A stretch of 64,000 nt of DNA from Marinobacter sp. DY40_1A1 (GCF_016597815.1 NZ_VCHA01000001.1:496001-560000); one strand, 5' to 3'; shown: positions 1 to 8,674, counted from the first letter of the stretch. Numbers and translations are program-made. The notes: generated by a model not told the origin, from the sequence alone.

Positions 1-648
1 CCAGAATGCATCAGGCGGGAAGCGTAGCCGCACACCCACATCGTTTGACAGGTTGATGGATTCCCCAATCTGGGACAAATACCGAAGGGCCCCTGTGCTG
101 GTGCCTGAGGTGCGTTCTGTTGCTGTGAGCTGGCGGTCGCGCTGGCGCTCTTCGAGTGGAATAAGTTCATCGCTTTCGCTTTCGATGACAAGGCGCAGTT
201 TGCGCTTGGTGGTCGGAACATCCAACCGGAACCGAACTTCTGGCTCAAACTGAAACACATTGCCATATTCAGATTCGGTGGCAATGCCAATGCGCAAGTA
301 GCTGTCGTTTAAAGGCAACCTGCTGGGTTCACCGGAAAGGGTTCGGTCTGCCCACTGCCCAAAAGCCTGAACTTTGGGGCTCTGAAGGCGTTCCTGGCGT
401 AAAATAAAGTTGCTGAAATCCAGCCAGTAGGAATCCAGCGGCTCAGCCCAGCGCTCATCCGAATTAAATGTGTAAAAAGACAGAGGTAGCTTTTCCGACG
501 ACAGGATATCTGTAATGGGGTGCTCGTGCGCTTCAAGCGTATCTTCGATACCACTTGCGCTTGTGCTGTACAGGACGGTTTGCGTGGCGAATAACCAAGT
601 AAATACCAAGCCGCGGCATTCAACCAAAGTCCACCATGAACGACTCAT
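1..648 (-). CDS. Secreted protein of unknown function, partial (C-terminus beyond left edge)
   Basis: An open frame starts at an ATG at 648 and stays open through 216 codons to base 1, so the C-terminus is outside the window. The first ~35 residues are hydrophobic with an Arg near the start and a small-residue stretch (STSASG), consistent with a signal peptide. The mature part begins with an acidic segment (GIEDTLEAHEHP) and alternates polar and hydrophobic residues (for example YLRIGIATE, EVRFRLDV), suggesting beta strands of a periplasmic or outer-membrane protein. It overlaps the end of coaE by 29 bp in another frame, so it is probably translationally coupled to the pilBCD-coaE unit. Other frames over this stretch are shorter and have poor composition. 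I do not recognise the family. Confidence 0.7.
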   Translation of the reverse strand, partial: MSRSWWTLVECRGLVFTWLFATQTVLYSTSASGIEDTLEAHEHPITDILSSEKLPLSFYTFNSDERWAEPLDSYWLDFSNFILRQERLQSPKVQAFGQWADRTLSGEPSRLPLNDSYLRIGIATESEYGNVFQFEPEVRFRLDVPTTKRKLRLVIESESDELIPLEERQRDRQLTATERTSGTSTGALRYLSQIGESINLSNDVGVRLRFPPDAFW

Positions 649-1222
649 GTAATGCCCGAACCTCGGCTGCAATGCTGTTTAAAGGCTGGTTATTATCAAT
701 TACTGCATCTGCGCGGGCAAGCCGCTGTTCACGTGGCATCTGAGCGGCAATAATGCGCTCCACTTGCTGTCGGGAATTGGTGTCCCGCCCCATGGTGCGC
801 TCTATCTGAACCTCTACCGGTACATCCACTACCAGTACCTGCTCCACCAGTTGATGCTGGTCGGTTTCCAGCAGTAAGGGCGACACCAGCAGAACATAGG
901 GCAGACTGTAGTTCTGCGGGTTGTTGAGTTGGTGAATCAGCTCTTCACGAATAGTCGGGTGTAGCAGGTTTTCCAGCCAGATGCGCTGCTCGGGCTGCTC
1001 GAACACAATGTGCCGAAGGCGTGCCCGGTCCAAAGCCCCATCATCGGTGAGAATATCTTCCCCGAAGTGATCGGCGATTGCCGCCAGCGCGGGGGTTCCC
1101 GGTTCAACCACTTCCCGTGCCACATCATCTGCATCCACCCAGTGTACGCCCAGGTTTCCAAACTGCCGCGCAACTGTGGATTTGCCGGAGCCAATACCAC
1201 CTGTTAACCCTAAAATAACCAT
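620..1222 (-). CDS. coaE: Dephospho-CoA kinase
   Basis: Catalyses the last step of coenzyme A synthesis, ATP-dependent phosphorylation of the 3'-hydroxyl of dephospho-CoA, in the cytoplasm. The N-terminus has the P-loop GGIGSGKST (residues 8-16 from this start), followed by VDADDVAREVVEPG, the dephospho-CoA-binding region typical of the family. At about 200 residues it has the family's usual length. I start at the ATG at 1222 rather than the TTG at 1234, because the shorter form begins directly before the first beta strand, but neither has a strong ribosome site. It follows pilD by 18 bp; the pilB-pilC-pilD-coaE order is common in gammaproteobacteria. Confidence 0.95.
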   Translation of the reverse strand: MVILGLTGGIGSGKSTVARQFGNLGVHWVDADDVAREVVEPGTPALAAIADHFGEDILTDDGALDRARLRHIVFEQPEQRIWLENLLHPTIREELIHQLNNPQNYSLPYVLLVSPLLLETDQHQLVEQVLVVDVPVEVQIERTMGRDTNSRQQVERIIAAQMPREQRLARADAVIDNNQPLNSIAAEVRALHESFMVDFG

Positions 1223-1239
1223 GCGATCAGTCAAGCTCG

Positions 1240-2115
1240 TTAAACCCCCAGCAATTGATACCAGAATTGCTGAATCTCAGTGCCAAACCACAAACACAAC
1301 AGGCCTGCCGCGGCAAGGTATGGGCCAAACGGAATCGGTACTTCGCGCCCGTGTTCTTTAAAGACCATCAAACTGATGCCTACTACAGCACCAACAGCTG
1401 ACGACAGCAGAATGACTGCCGGTAGCAGCTCCCACCCCAGCCAAGCACCCAGAGCTGCTAGCAGCTTGAAATCCCCGTGGCCCATGCCTTCCTTGCCGGT
1501 TGCCAACTTGAACAACCAATACACAGACCACAACGAAAGATAACCAACAACCGCCCCAAGAAATGCGCTGTTAAAATCGCCCAGATACCCGAAATAACTC
1601 AACATCAGCCCGAGCCACATCAAGGGCAGGGTAATGCTGTCTGGTAATAGCTGGGTGTCGAAATCGATCACGGTAAGAGCAATCAGCGCCCAAACCAGCA
1701 GGAGCGCCAACAAGGTTGATTCCGAAGGGCCGCCGATCACTACCGTGATCACCGAAAACAACGCCGTAACCGCTTCTATGATCGGGTAACGGGCTGAAAT
1801 GTGGGTTTTACACCCACTGCACTTGCCGCCAAGAAGCAGGTAGCTGATAACGGGGATGTTCTCCCAGGCACGAATCCTGTGCCCGCAGGAAGGGCAGGTG
1901 GAGGCAGGGCGGGAGAGTGTTACCGGCTCTTCCTGCTTGCGCTCGCCCTCCGGCAACTCCAAAAACGCCTCGCACTGACAGCGCCATTCCTGCTGCATCA
2001 TTTTTGGCAGGCGCAGGATGACCACGTTAAGGAAGCTGCCGATGCAGAGGGAGACGAGTGTAACGGTTAGGTAAAGGAGCCAAGGGGTTGAGAGAAATAT
2101 ATCAAGTGTAGCCAT
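1240..2115 (-). CDS. pilD: Prepilin peptidase / N-methyltransferase PilD
   Basis: Inner-membrane aspartic protease that removes the positively charged leader of type IV prepilins and type II pseudopilins and methylates the new N-terminal Phe. The N-terminal cytoplasmic domain shows the two Cys pairs CPSC and CSGC. The catalytic aspartate regions are IDFDTQLLPD in the middle and GHGDFK further on, and there are about eight hydrophobic segments. At about 291 residues the length is normal. The ATG at 2115 is preferred; an upstream in-frame TTG at 2127 is possible. Its substrates would include PilA encoded divergently at 5536. It is separated from pilC by ~80 bp holding a G/C-rich palindrome. Confidence 0.96.
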   Translation of the reverse strand: MATLDIFLSTPWLLYLTVTLVSLCIGSFLNVVILRLPKMMQQEWRCQCEAFLELPEGERKQEEPVTLSRPASTCPSCGHRIRAWENIPVISYLLLGGKCSGCKTHISARYPIIEAVTALFSVITVVIGGPSESTLLALLLVWALIALTVIDFDTQLLPDSITLPLMWLGLMLSYFGYLGDFNSAFLGAVVGYLSLWSVYWLFKLATGKEGMGHGDFKLLAALGAWLGWELLPAVILLSSAVGAVVGISLMVFKEHGREVPIPFGPYLAAAGLLCLWFGTEIQQFWYQLLGV

Positions 2116-2142
2116 TCCATTGCTCAAGTTTGTTTGTATTGC

Positions 2143-2185
2143 TCCCCTCTCCCTTTGCGGGAGAGGGCCGGGGTGGTCCGACGTA
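2143..2185. repeat. REP-like palindrome between pilC and pilD
   Basis: CCCTCTCCC at 2145-2153 pairs with GGGAGAGGG at 2159-2167 around a 5-base loop, followed by a GGGG-rich arm and a GTCCGAC motif. The same palindrome core occurs at 58536-58560, 58638-58662 and 59114-59138, and GTCCGAC recurs near 59225, so this is a single copy of a family present elsewhere in the window. It lies inside the pilC-pilD spacer and may affect processing or relative expression. Confidence 0.75.
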
Positions 2186-2198
2186 TCGGATAAGGGCC

Positions 2199-3419
2199 TT
2201 AACCCACAACCTGCCCCATCTGAAATATTGGCAGGTACATGGCAATAATCAAACCACCCACCAGCACACCCAGCACAGCCATAATCATCGGCTCCATCAG
2301 CGCAGTCAGGTTGTCCACCATGTCATCAACTACGGCCTCATAGTGCACGGCAACCTTCTCTAGCATCTCGTCCAGGTTACCGGACTCTTCGCCAATAGCC
2401 GTTAACTGCACAGCCATAACAGGAAATACATCCTGCTGCCTCATGGAAGCCTGCAATTGAGTACCACTAGAAACATCAGCCTTTATGCGCTGAATCGCAT
2501 CCCGGTAAATCGCATTGCCCGTGGCTCCGGCCACCGAATCCAGTGCATCTACAAGCGGAACGCCCGCCGCAAATGTGGTAGACAAAACCCGGCCGAATTT
2601 GGCCACTGCTGATTTATCAAGAATCTCTCCAACCACCGGAAGCTTCAGAATGTATTTGTCTACAATATCCGAGAATTTCTGCGACCGGCTCTTGGCTTCC
2701 TTGAATAGAAAGATAGTGCCTACTATTCCCAAAAGCACCACAAACCACCAAGACTGCATCCATTCCGATAACCTCACTACCATCTGTGTAAATACGGGTA
2801 GTTCAGCTCCGAAACCCTGGAACAGGCTTTCAAATTGAGGAACGACTTTCACCAGAAGAATGGCCGTAACAATAATTGCGACGGTAACAACTGCTATCGG
2901 GTAGGTCATTGCTTTTTTAACTTTCTTCTTGAGAAGTTCTGTTTTTTCAAGATAAAGAGCAATACGGTCCAACATTGCCTCAAGCGCACCGGCCTTCTCC
3001 CCAGAGTCCACCAAGTTGCAGTAGAGATTATCGAAGTGTTTGGGGTGCTTGCGAAGGGACGCGGCGAAACTGGTGCCGGAAGAAATGTCATTTCGAATAG
3101 ACATTACCAGTTCCTGCAGGCCCTTGTTCTCAAGTCCATCAGCAACTATATCGAAGCTTTGCACCAAGGGTACACCTGCCTTCATCATCGTCGCGAGTTG
3201 ACGAGTAAGCATAGCGATATCGAAAGGTGTGATTTTCTTGCTGCCACCAAACAAAGGCTTTGGCTTCTTCTTTACTTTATCTGGAATGATACCCTGTTTA
3301 CGGAGTTGGGCTTTAACCAAAGCCAAGCTGGAACCGGCAAGCTCACCCTTGGATTTGTTGCCCTTCCGATCTTTGCCTTCCCAGACATACGATTCCAGTT
3401 TTTGCGATTTTTCTGACAT
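2199..3419 (-). CDS. pilC: Type IV pilus inner-membrane platform protein PilC
   Basis: Polytopic platform protein that couples the PilB/PilT ATPases to pilin insertion and extraction. It has 406 residues, the usual size, with two T2SSF repeats. The first carries FDIAMLTRQLATMMKAGVPL and the second the related KFGRVLSTTFAAGVPLVDAL; each is followed by hydrophobic segments, and the C-terminus has the long membrane hairpin MEPMIMAVLGVLVGGLIIAM. It starts 2 bp after the pilB stop, so the two are co-translated. Three membrane segments are visible at about residues 170-195, 220-240 and 375-395. Confidence 0.97.
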   Translation of the reverse strand: MSEKSQKLESYVWEGKDRKGNKSKGELAGSSLALVKAQLRKQGIIPDKVKKKPKPLFGGSKKITPFDIAMLTRQLATMMKAGVPLVQSFDIVADGLENKGLQELVMSIRNDISSGTSFAASLRKHPKHFDNLYCNLVDSGEKAGALEAMLDRIALYLEKTELLKKKVKKAMTYPIAVVTVAIIVTAILLVKVVPQFESLFQGFGAELPVFTQMVVRLSEWMQSWWFVVLLGIVGTIFLFKEAKSRSQKFSDIVDKYILKLPVVGEILDKSAVAKFGRVLSTTFAAGVPLVDALDSVAGATGNAIYRDAIQRIKADVSSGTQLQASMRQQDVFPVMAVQLTAIGEESGNLDEMLEKVAVHYEAVVDDMVDNLTALMEPMIMAVLGVLVGGLIIAMYLPIFQMGQVVG

Positions 3420-3421
3420 GC

Positions 3422-5137
3422 TTAATCCTTCGTCACGCGGTTGGCTTCCTCAAGACTCGTCACGCCCTCAATCACCTTTCTAAGTGCGGACTGGCGTAAA
3501 TTTCGGAAGCCTTCAGCCTCTGCCTGCTTTGCAATTTTAATGGAGCTGGCCTCTTCCATAATCATGCTGGCCAACTTCTCAGTTACCTTGACCACCTCAT
3601 AAATACCGACGCGGCCTTTATATCCATTAGTGCATTTATCACAGCCTTTTGGGTGGTACAACGTGAAGCCTGTATCAATTTGTTCCTCTGTGAACCCTTC
3701 GGTCAAAAGCAGGTCTTTAGGTACTTCTCCAGGCTGTTTGCAGGTACTGCACAGCCGCCTGCCGAGCCGCTGGGCAATTATCAGGCTGACCGACGTTGCA
3801 ATGTTAAAAGCGGGTACGCCCATGTTCATCATTCGTGTGAGCGTTTCCGCAGCACTGTTGGTATGCAAGGTAGAAAGAACCAGGTGTCCTGTTTGTGCAG
3901 CCTTGATTGCAATGTTGGCAGTTTCAAGATCCCGGATCTCACCTACCATGATTACGTCGGGATCCTGGCGCAGGAATGCTCGCAGCGCCTCAGCAAAGCC
4001 CAGGCCAACACGGGTGTTCACGTTTACCTGGTTAATGCCTTCCAAGTTGATCTCAGCGGGGTCCTCTGCTGTTGAGATATTGATATCTGGTGTGTTGAGT
4101 ATGTTCAGGCCGGTGTAGAGGGATACAGTTTTGCCGGAGCCTGTTGGCCCTGTGACCAATATCATCCCTTGTGGTTGCGATAGTGCATCCATAAACAGTT
4201 GCTTCTGGTCGTCCTCGTAACCAAGAACATCAATGCCTAGCTTCGCCTGGCTGGGGTCCAGAATCCGCAACACTATTTTTTCGCCCCAAAGCGTAGGCAG
4301 GGTGTTCACCCGGAAATCTATCGCCTTGGTTTTGGATAGCTTCATCTTGATGCGGCCATCCTGAGGAACGCGTCGCTCTGAGATGTCCAGCTGCGCCATG
4401 ATCTTTACGCGAGCAGAAATTTTTGGGGCCAGCTTAATGGAAGGGCGGGACACCTCTTTCAAAATGCCATCGGTTCTATAACGAACCCGGTAGGTCTTCT
4501 CATAAGGCTCAAAGTGAACATCGGATGCGCCACCACGGATGGCGTCCAGCAGCATCTTGTTTACATACTTAACGATGGGCGCGTCATCGACATCGCTGGC
4601 AGTAACTGCGCCATCGTCTTCCTGCTCGCCGCCCTCGGTTTCCACGCCCTCAAGGTCTGCGTCATCCAGGTCTCCCATAGATGTGTCTTGGGAGTCCAGA
4701 TATTTGTCAATGGCCTCCCGTAGCTTTGCGTCATCCACCAGGATTGCATCTGTACTCAGGCCAGTATTGAACTTTATTTCGTCTAGAGCTTGGATATTGG
4801 TGGGGTCAGACACTGCAATAAAGAGGCGATTACCTCGTTTGTAAAGGGGAAGCGCGTTGTGCTTCCGTATTAGCTTCTCGTCAACCACACCGTCCGGCAT
4901 CATTTCAGGGAGAAAGGATGAAAGATCCAGAACAGAAACACCGAACTCCATGGCGGCGGAGAATGCGAGCTTGGCGCTATCCGCCAGTTTGTTCTGGGTG
5001 AGGTAGGTGATTAGTGGGATGCGGTTTTGCGAAGCCTGTACAAAGGCATCCTTGGCGGTTGCCTCGTCAAGAAGACCGTCTTCCACAAAACGCCGGGCCA
5101 GTCCGGTGAGGGTGATGTTGCTTTTGTTAGTAGCCAT
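3422..5137 (-). CDS. pilB: Type IV pilus assembly ATPase PilB
   Basis: Hexameric GspE-family ATPase powering pilus extension. It has 571 residues: an N-terminal MshEN-type domain (~1-150), an acidic linker (~150-185), then the motor domain. Walker A is GPTGSGKT at 330-337, the Asp/His boxes follow, and the Walker B-like segment DPDVIMVGEIRD lies at ~392-403. A zinc-binding tetracysteine is present (C463, C466, C499, C502). It is the first gene of the pilB-pilC-pilD-coaE unit and is divergent from pilA with ~400 bp between them. Motifs and length are normal, so it should be functional. Confidence 0.97.
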   Translation of the reverse strand: MATNKSNITLTGLARRFVEDGLLDEATAKDAFVQASQNRIPLITYLTQNKLADSAKLAFSAAMEFGVSVLDLSSFLPEMMPDGVVDEKLIRKHNALPLYKRGNRLFIAVSDPTNIQALDEIKFNTGLSTDAILVDDAKLREAIDKYLDSQDTSMGDLDDADLEGVETEGGEQEDDGAVTASDVDDAPIVKYVNKMLLDAIRGGASDVHFEPYEKTYRVRYRTDGILKEVSRPSIKLAPKISARVKIMAQLDISERRVPQDGRIKMKLSKTKAIDFRVNTLPTLWGEKIVLRILDPSQAKLGIDVLGYEDDQKQLFMDALSQPQGMILVTGPTGSGKTVSLYTGLNILNTPDINISTAEDPAEINLEGINQVNVNTRVGLGFAEALRAFLRQDPDVIMVGEIRDLETANIAIKAAQTGHLVLSTLHTNSAAETLTRMMNMGVPAFNIATSVSLIIAQRLGRRLCSTCKQPGEVPKDLLLTEGFTEEQIDTGFTLYHPKGCDKCTNGYKGRVGIYEVVKVTEKLASMIMEEASSIKIAKQAEAEGFRNLRQSALRKVIEGVTSLEEANRVTKD

Positions 5138-5298
5138 AAACTGAGTAAAGAATGCCGCCTAAGTGATTGAAAAGGAATTTTCATCGAGTGCAGAGAGTTT
5201 AGATGGCTGTTCTGGGTTTGGAAAGGTGTGCTGTCGAATCTGGGTTGGTAATTCGAGTTGGGTTTCTGAGTACAGGTGGAAACGAGAATAGAGGGCGA

Positions 5299-5358
5299 GT
5301 GACAAATATTGTCAGCGAATGACAGGGAGCGGCTCTCTGGTTGTCGCGATGACGTGTC
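5299..5358 (+). promoter_or_regulatory. Candidate PilR-binding cluster upstream of pilA
   Basis: Five TGTC or GACA tetramers lie within 60 bp: GTGACA at 5299, TTGTC at 5309, GACAG at 5321, TTGTC at 5341 and GTGTC at 5354. In Pseudomonas aeruginosa, PilR activates pilA from tandem (C/G)TGTC elements upstream of its sigma-54 promoter. Two of the five here match that core exactly (5321-5325 on the minus strand and 5354-5358). The distance to the -24/-12 element (~70-125 bp) suits an enhancer. The role is inferred; pilR itself is not in the window. Confidence 0.5.
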
Positions 5359-5424
5359 GCTTTATAGAGGTGTATGATCTCTAGGTGGTTGATTATAATA
5401 GCCTGACCTTCTTCAGTGGTGAGT

Positions 5425-5440
5425 TGGCACGGCGAGTGCT
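5425..5440 (+). promoter_or_regulatory. Sigma-54 (-24/-12) promoter of pilA
   Basis: TGGCACGGCGAGTGCT matches the sigma-54 consensus TGGCACG-N4-TTGCW with one mismatch (G for the first T of the -12 box) and correct spacing. Transcription would start near 5450, leaving a leader of ~85 nt before the pilA ATG at 5536. Sigma-54 control of pilA is well established in related pili systems. Confidence 0.8.
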
Positions 5441-5535
5441 TTGAATCTCTCAGGCTCAAAAAACCGGTTGCGGGGCAAAGCTCCACCGGCCCCGGGCCAT
5501 GTAGAGTTTCTTAACGACAAATGCAGAGGTCGAAT

Positions 5536-6000
5536 ATGAAGAACATGAAAATCAATCACGCCCAGAAGGGTTTCACGCTGATCGAACTGATGATCGTTGT
5601 TGCGATCATTGGTATTTTGGCTGCAATCGCTATTCCTCAGTATCAGGATTACATCGCTCGTTCACAGGTTTCCCGCGTGATGAGTGAGACTGGCTCTATT
5701 CGTACAGCGGTGGAAAACTGCATGATGAACGGAATCTCAGAGACTGATTGTGAGTTTGGTTGGAGTAATAGCAATCTTCTTGGTGTAAGGGATTTGCAGG
5801 GCGGCGCGAACGCTGGCTTGGATGCTACCATTGACTCAGCCAACAACACTGCGAACCTGACAGCTACCTTCGGTGGAAATGCGTCCTCAGCAATTAGTGG
5901 CGATACGCTGCAGTGGAATCGCGATGATACTGGCTCTTGGACATGCTCAACTGATGTTGAAGTTAAGTACCGTCCTGCAGGTTGCTCAAGCTCATCATAA
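5536..6000 (+). CDS. pilA: Type IV pilin major subunit PilA
   Basis: Structural pilin, 154 residues. The start at 5536 is chosen because AGAGG (5525-5529) lies 6 nt upstream; an in-frame ATG at 5521 precedes this site. The leader ends KG and is cleaved before [20 protein letters not shown], with Glu5 of the mature protein present. The hydrophobic helix continues into [16 protein letters not shown]137 and C150 frame the C-terminal disulfide loop. After C150 the chain ends in four serines, a tail resembling the C-terminal serine that PilO/TfpO glycosylates in P. aeruginosa group I pilins. It is transcribed alone from a sigma-54 promoter and closed by a strong terminator at 6025. Confidence 0.96.
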   Translation: MKNMKINHAQKGFTLIELMIVVAIIGILAAIAIPQYQDYIARSQVSRVMSETGSIRTAVENCMMNGISETDCEFGWSNSNLLGVRDLQGGANAGLDATIDSANNTANLTATFGGNASSAISGDTLQWNRDDTGSWTCSTDVEVKYRPAGCSSSS

Positions 6001-6024
6001 TTGATTTTATGGACTAATGTTGTT

Positions 6025-6049
6025 AAAGCCCCTTTTTAGGGGCTTTTTT
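6025..6049 (+). terminator. Rho-independent terminator of pilA
   Basis: AAAGCCCC, loop TTTTTA, GGGGCTTTTTT: an 8-bp stem with a T-run, 25 nt after the pilA stop. The downstream modification genes therefore depend on readthrough or a promoter of their own. Confidence 0.92.
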
Positions 6050-6092
6050 GTGACATGCCTTTTAAACAAAATATGCGTCTTGTGCGTAGTAG

Positions 6093-7484
6093 ATGGTAGC
6101 GATGATGCTTAGAAAATCTAACGAGTCATGGAGTTGGCCTCAATTTATTTGGGCTATACTGCTGATTGTACTGCCAAATGCTGCGATGTATATTTTCGCA
6201 AATATGTATAGCCTTGAGCGGCCATATATTAATGTTGATTATGCGCTAGTGATGCTAATCATTCTTGCAAATCAACGTTTAGCGGGCGCGATTGCACTGG
6301 TTTTTGCGTTTTTCTTTGACGTCCTTGCTTTGATGGGCCAAATATTTCCCATCTTACGCTTCTCAGATATGCCATATATGGCCAAATTTATAGGGGTGGC
6401 ACCCTCAGGGTATAAGGTTGGTGCCATTTTTTTGTGTTTTATCCTTATTGTTTTTGTTTTTTTGTTCCTGTTTCGGAATTCTGATAGGAAAAGGCTTGAG
6501 TTCCTAGCTTGCGCAAACTTGTTCATATTTGCTTATGCTGTCAGTGCTATTTTTGGATCCGAGAGAGCGAGTCAGGTCTGGCATAGTAAGGCGCGTTCGA
6601 TCGTGTCTAGCCAAGTTGTATTTGGGTTTGATAGCCGGCGGACGGGTTTTGTTGACTCATTATATGTTGAAGGGGATATTTTCTCTGGAGTTACTTTGCC
6701 TAGCGCTACAAAGCCTTGGTTTGATGATATTTTAAATCTTGAGGATAAAGTGCTTCTTATTGTTAATGAGTCTTGGGGAGTTACTAGTCAACGTATCCAG
6801 TCTGCTGTCCTTTCTCCACTGCTGGAGTCCACTGAAGAGATATTTGATTGGGAGCAGGGGGAGTTGACTTTTAACGGCATGACTGTGAAGGGCGAGATTC
6901 GAGAGCTTTGTCAAAAAGATTTACTACACTTTAGCTTTAAGGGGCACGAGGAAAAGCTGAAGGACTGCATGCCAAATCGATTAAGAGAGTTAGGGTATGA
7001 AACGCATTCATTTCATGGCGCGGCTGGCTTAATGTACGATCGGGCAAAATGGTATCCGGATATAGGTTTTGAGAATTTGACATTCCTTGAGAGCTATATT
7101 TGGCCTAACAGGTGCTACTCATTTCCAGGAGCGTGTGATGTCGATCTGGCAAATTATGTGACCAGCACCTACGCTTCTGATAATAAGATTTTCGGCTATT
7201 GGTTAACGCTTAATACACATCATTCCTATGATTTGCGAGATCTTTCCGTTGGCGTGTTGCACTGTGAAGAGATAGGAGTGGACTCTGATACTGAAGTATG
7301 CAGGAATCTTAAGCTGCAGAATCAGTTCTTTAAAAGTGTGGCCAAAGTTGTAAGTAGCCCTAATATGAGCGGAACACGAGTTATAATTGTGTCAGATCAT
7401 GAGCCTCGAATATCTAATCAAGCCGAAATGGAGAAATATTTCGAGATCGGAAAAATACCGTGGGTGAGTTTTCAGGTCAGGTGA
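6093..7484 (+). CDS. Membrane sulfatase/alkaline-phosphatase-fold protein, possible pilin or glycan phosphotransferase
   Basis: 463 residues. The first ~160 residues hold about four to five membrane segments; the rest is a periplasmic domain of the sulfatase/alkaline phosphatase superfamily. Visible family marks are the metal-site segment IVNESWG (~residue 225), TLNTHHSYD in the middle and SDHEPR near the end, as in LtaS, OpgB and EptA/PptA-like transferases that move phospho-groups from lipids onto glycans or proteins. In Neisseria, PptA of this fold adds phospho-forms to pilin, so the position 90 bp after pilA suggests a pilin or pilin-glycan modifier. This is inference. The gene is A+T-rich compared with pilB/pilC. 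Alternative starts exist at 6102 and 6105. Its end overlaps the next gene by 25 bp. Confidence 0.65.
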   Translation: MVAMMLRKSNESWSWPQFIWAILLIVLPNAAMYIFANMYSLERPYINVDYALVMLIILANQRLAGAIALVFAFFFDVLALMGQIFPILRFSDMPYMAKFIGVAPSGYKVGAIFLCFILIVFVFLFLFRNSDRKRLEFLACANLFIFAYAVSAIFGSERASQVWHSKARSIVSSQVVFGFDSRRTGFVDSLYVEGDIFSGVTLPSATKPWFDDILNLEDKVLLIVNESWGVTSQRIQSAVLSPLLESTEEIFDWEQGELTFNGMTVKGEIRELCQKDLLHFSFKGHEEKLKDCMPNRLRELGYETHSFHGAAGLMYDRAKWYPDIGFENLTFLESYIWPNRCYSFPGACDVDLANYVTSTYASDNKIFGYWLTLNTHHSYDLRDLSVGVLHCEEIGVDSDTEVCRNLKLQNQFFKSVAKVVSSPNMSGTRVIIVSDHEPRISNQAEMEKYFEIGKIPWVSFQVR

Positions 7485-8674
7485 TTGTAGCGGTGAAAAA
7501 GAAATCTTGTTTTAAAGACTTGGTCGCCATAATAGTATTAGTTTCAGTGTTGGCTGTGGTGTCCCATTTGGTAATCACAAACCCAATGGGCCCTTCCCGC
7601 TTGTTATACTATCTTCAGGCGCCAGTCGTTCAGTGGAAAGTCAAGTGTAGTGTTGGCGCGCCGGAGTGGATGTCGAAGATTCAACGCTATGCCTCCCTAA
7701 ATATGGGCGCAGCTGCTAGTCAGTTGGCTTATATAGGGCCTGGTGGCGATCAACACCACTGTGAGAGTGGTTGGAAAGACAAAATCTGGGGCGATGAATC
7801 ATTAGATGCAAAGGTGCGTTTCCGTTTTGCCAGTACCACCAAAACGGTCACTGCGATCGCGGTTTTGAACCTCATAAACCAGAATAAGGTATCGCTGGAT
7901 GACACAATAGTTGACATTCTTGAGTTAAGGCAAACCCTCAAAGATCCGAGAGTGGGTAATATAACCATTGAGCACTTGCTATCTCATAGAGCAGGTTGGG
8001 ATCGCGAGCGCACGCAGGATGTCATGTTTCTTAGGAACATAAAGCCGTGGTGCCCTTCAAGTCCCGAAAAACTATCGGACACTAGTCTGCTTTATAATCC
8101 GGGTGAAATGGAGGCATACTCTAATCTTGGTTACTGTTTGCTGGGACTTGCTATAGAAAAGGTTAGTGGGAAAACGTATAGGGACTACATTCGCGATTCT
8201 TTCGAGATGAATAACACAACATTAGAGTTTATTGATGGGCCTTATATGCTTGATGAAGTTTCTTACGATTTTCGTCACGAGGAATTTTATGGTGTGAACT
8301 ATTATAAAGCCTTCGACTTTCAGGCACTTTCTTCCTCTGCAGGCCTTTCAGGTAATGCTCTAGATTTGGCAAAACTAGTGAGTGCATCTCTTAGTATTGG
8401 GCCGATTACCATCCTGAATGGTGATATGAGTAGTGGGTGCAACTCTGCCAATATTCAGGAGTGCTATGGTTATGGCGTATACCGATACCAACCGAATGAT
8501 AAAGACATTCCGCTGTACATTCACGGTGGTAATTTGCCTGGAGCTAGTTCAGTAATTGTCGTTACTCCAGATGGAAGTGTACTTGTTTGGCTTGGAGCTG
8601 GTTCGCCGAGGCCGGGTAGTAAGGTGTTGCCGTCATTCTATAACTTTATTAGGGAGAGTGCGTTTGCTGACTAG
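7460..8674 (+). CDS. Serine beta-lactamase-fold hydrolase, membrane anchored
   Basis: 404 residues if started at the GTG at 7460; GTG codons at 7481 and 7493 are alternatives. One N-terminal hydrophobic segment (~residues 20-40) anchors a periplasmic domain. The class C/esterase-type catalytic motifs are intact: STTK (S125-K128), YSN (220-222) and HGG (355-357), with SSAGLSGNALDLAKL as the usual helix before the last motif. Relatives include penicillin-binding esterases and D-amino-acid or acyl hydrolases; the substrate cannot be read from the sequence. It overlaps the upstream sulfatase-fold gene by 25 bp, so the two are co-translated and probably act in one pathway. A+T-rich like its neighbours. 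Confidence 0.8.
   Translation: MGEFSGQVIVAVKKKSCFKDLVAIIVLVSVLAVVSHLVITNPMGPSRLLYYLQAPVVQWKVKCSVGAPEWMSKIQRYASLNMGAAASQLAYIGPGGDQHHCESGWKDKIWGDESLDAKVRFRFASTTKTVTAIAVLNLINQNKVSLDDTIVDILELRQTLKDPRVGNITIEHLLSHRAGWDRERTQDVMFLRNIKPWCPSSPEKLSDTSLLYNPGEMEAYSNLGYCLLGLAIEKVSGKTYRDYIRDSFEMNNTTLEFIDGPYMLDEVSYDFRHEEFYGVNYYKAFDFQALSSSAGLSGNALDLAKLVSASLSIGPITILNGDMSSGCNSANIQECYGYGVYRYQPNDKDIPLYIHGGNLPGASSVIVVTPDGSVLVWLGAGSPRPGSKVLPSFYNFIRESAFAD

Larger units (their letters stand above)
5138..5535. other. pilB-pilA divergent intergenic region
   Basis: About 400 bp without a convincing gene. It contains the pilA sigma-54 promoter and a cluster of TGTC/GACA motifs described separately, and it must also hold the pilB promoter, which I could not place. 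A 95-codon open frame on the minus strand (5199-5486) lacks a ribosome site and has no recognisable product. Confidence 0.6.

Noticed and set aside
309-623. 104-codon minus-strand frame at the left edge
   Set aside because: It starts at TTG, has poor composition (many Ser, Arg, Cys) and lies in another frame of the better partial gene that starts at 648.
5199-5486. 95-codon minus-strand frame upstream of pilA
   Set aside because: No ribosome site, no family resemblance, and it covers the sigma-54 promoter and the TGTC cluster.
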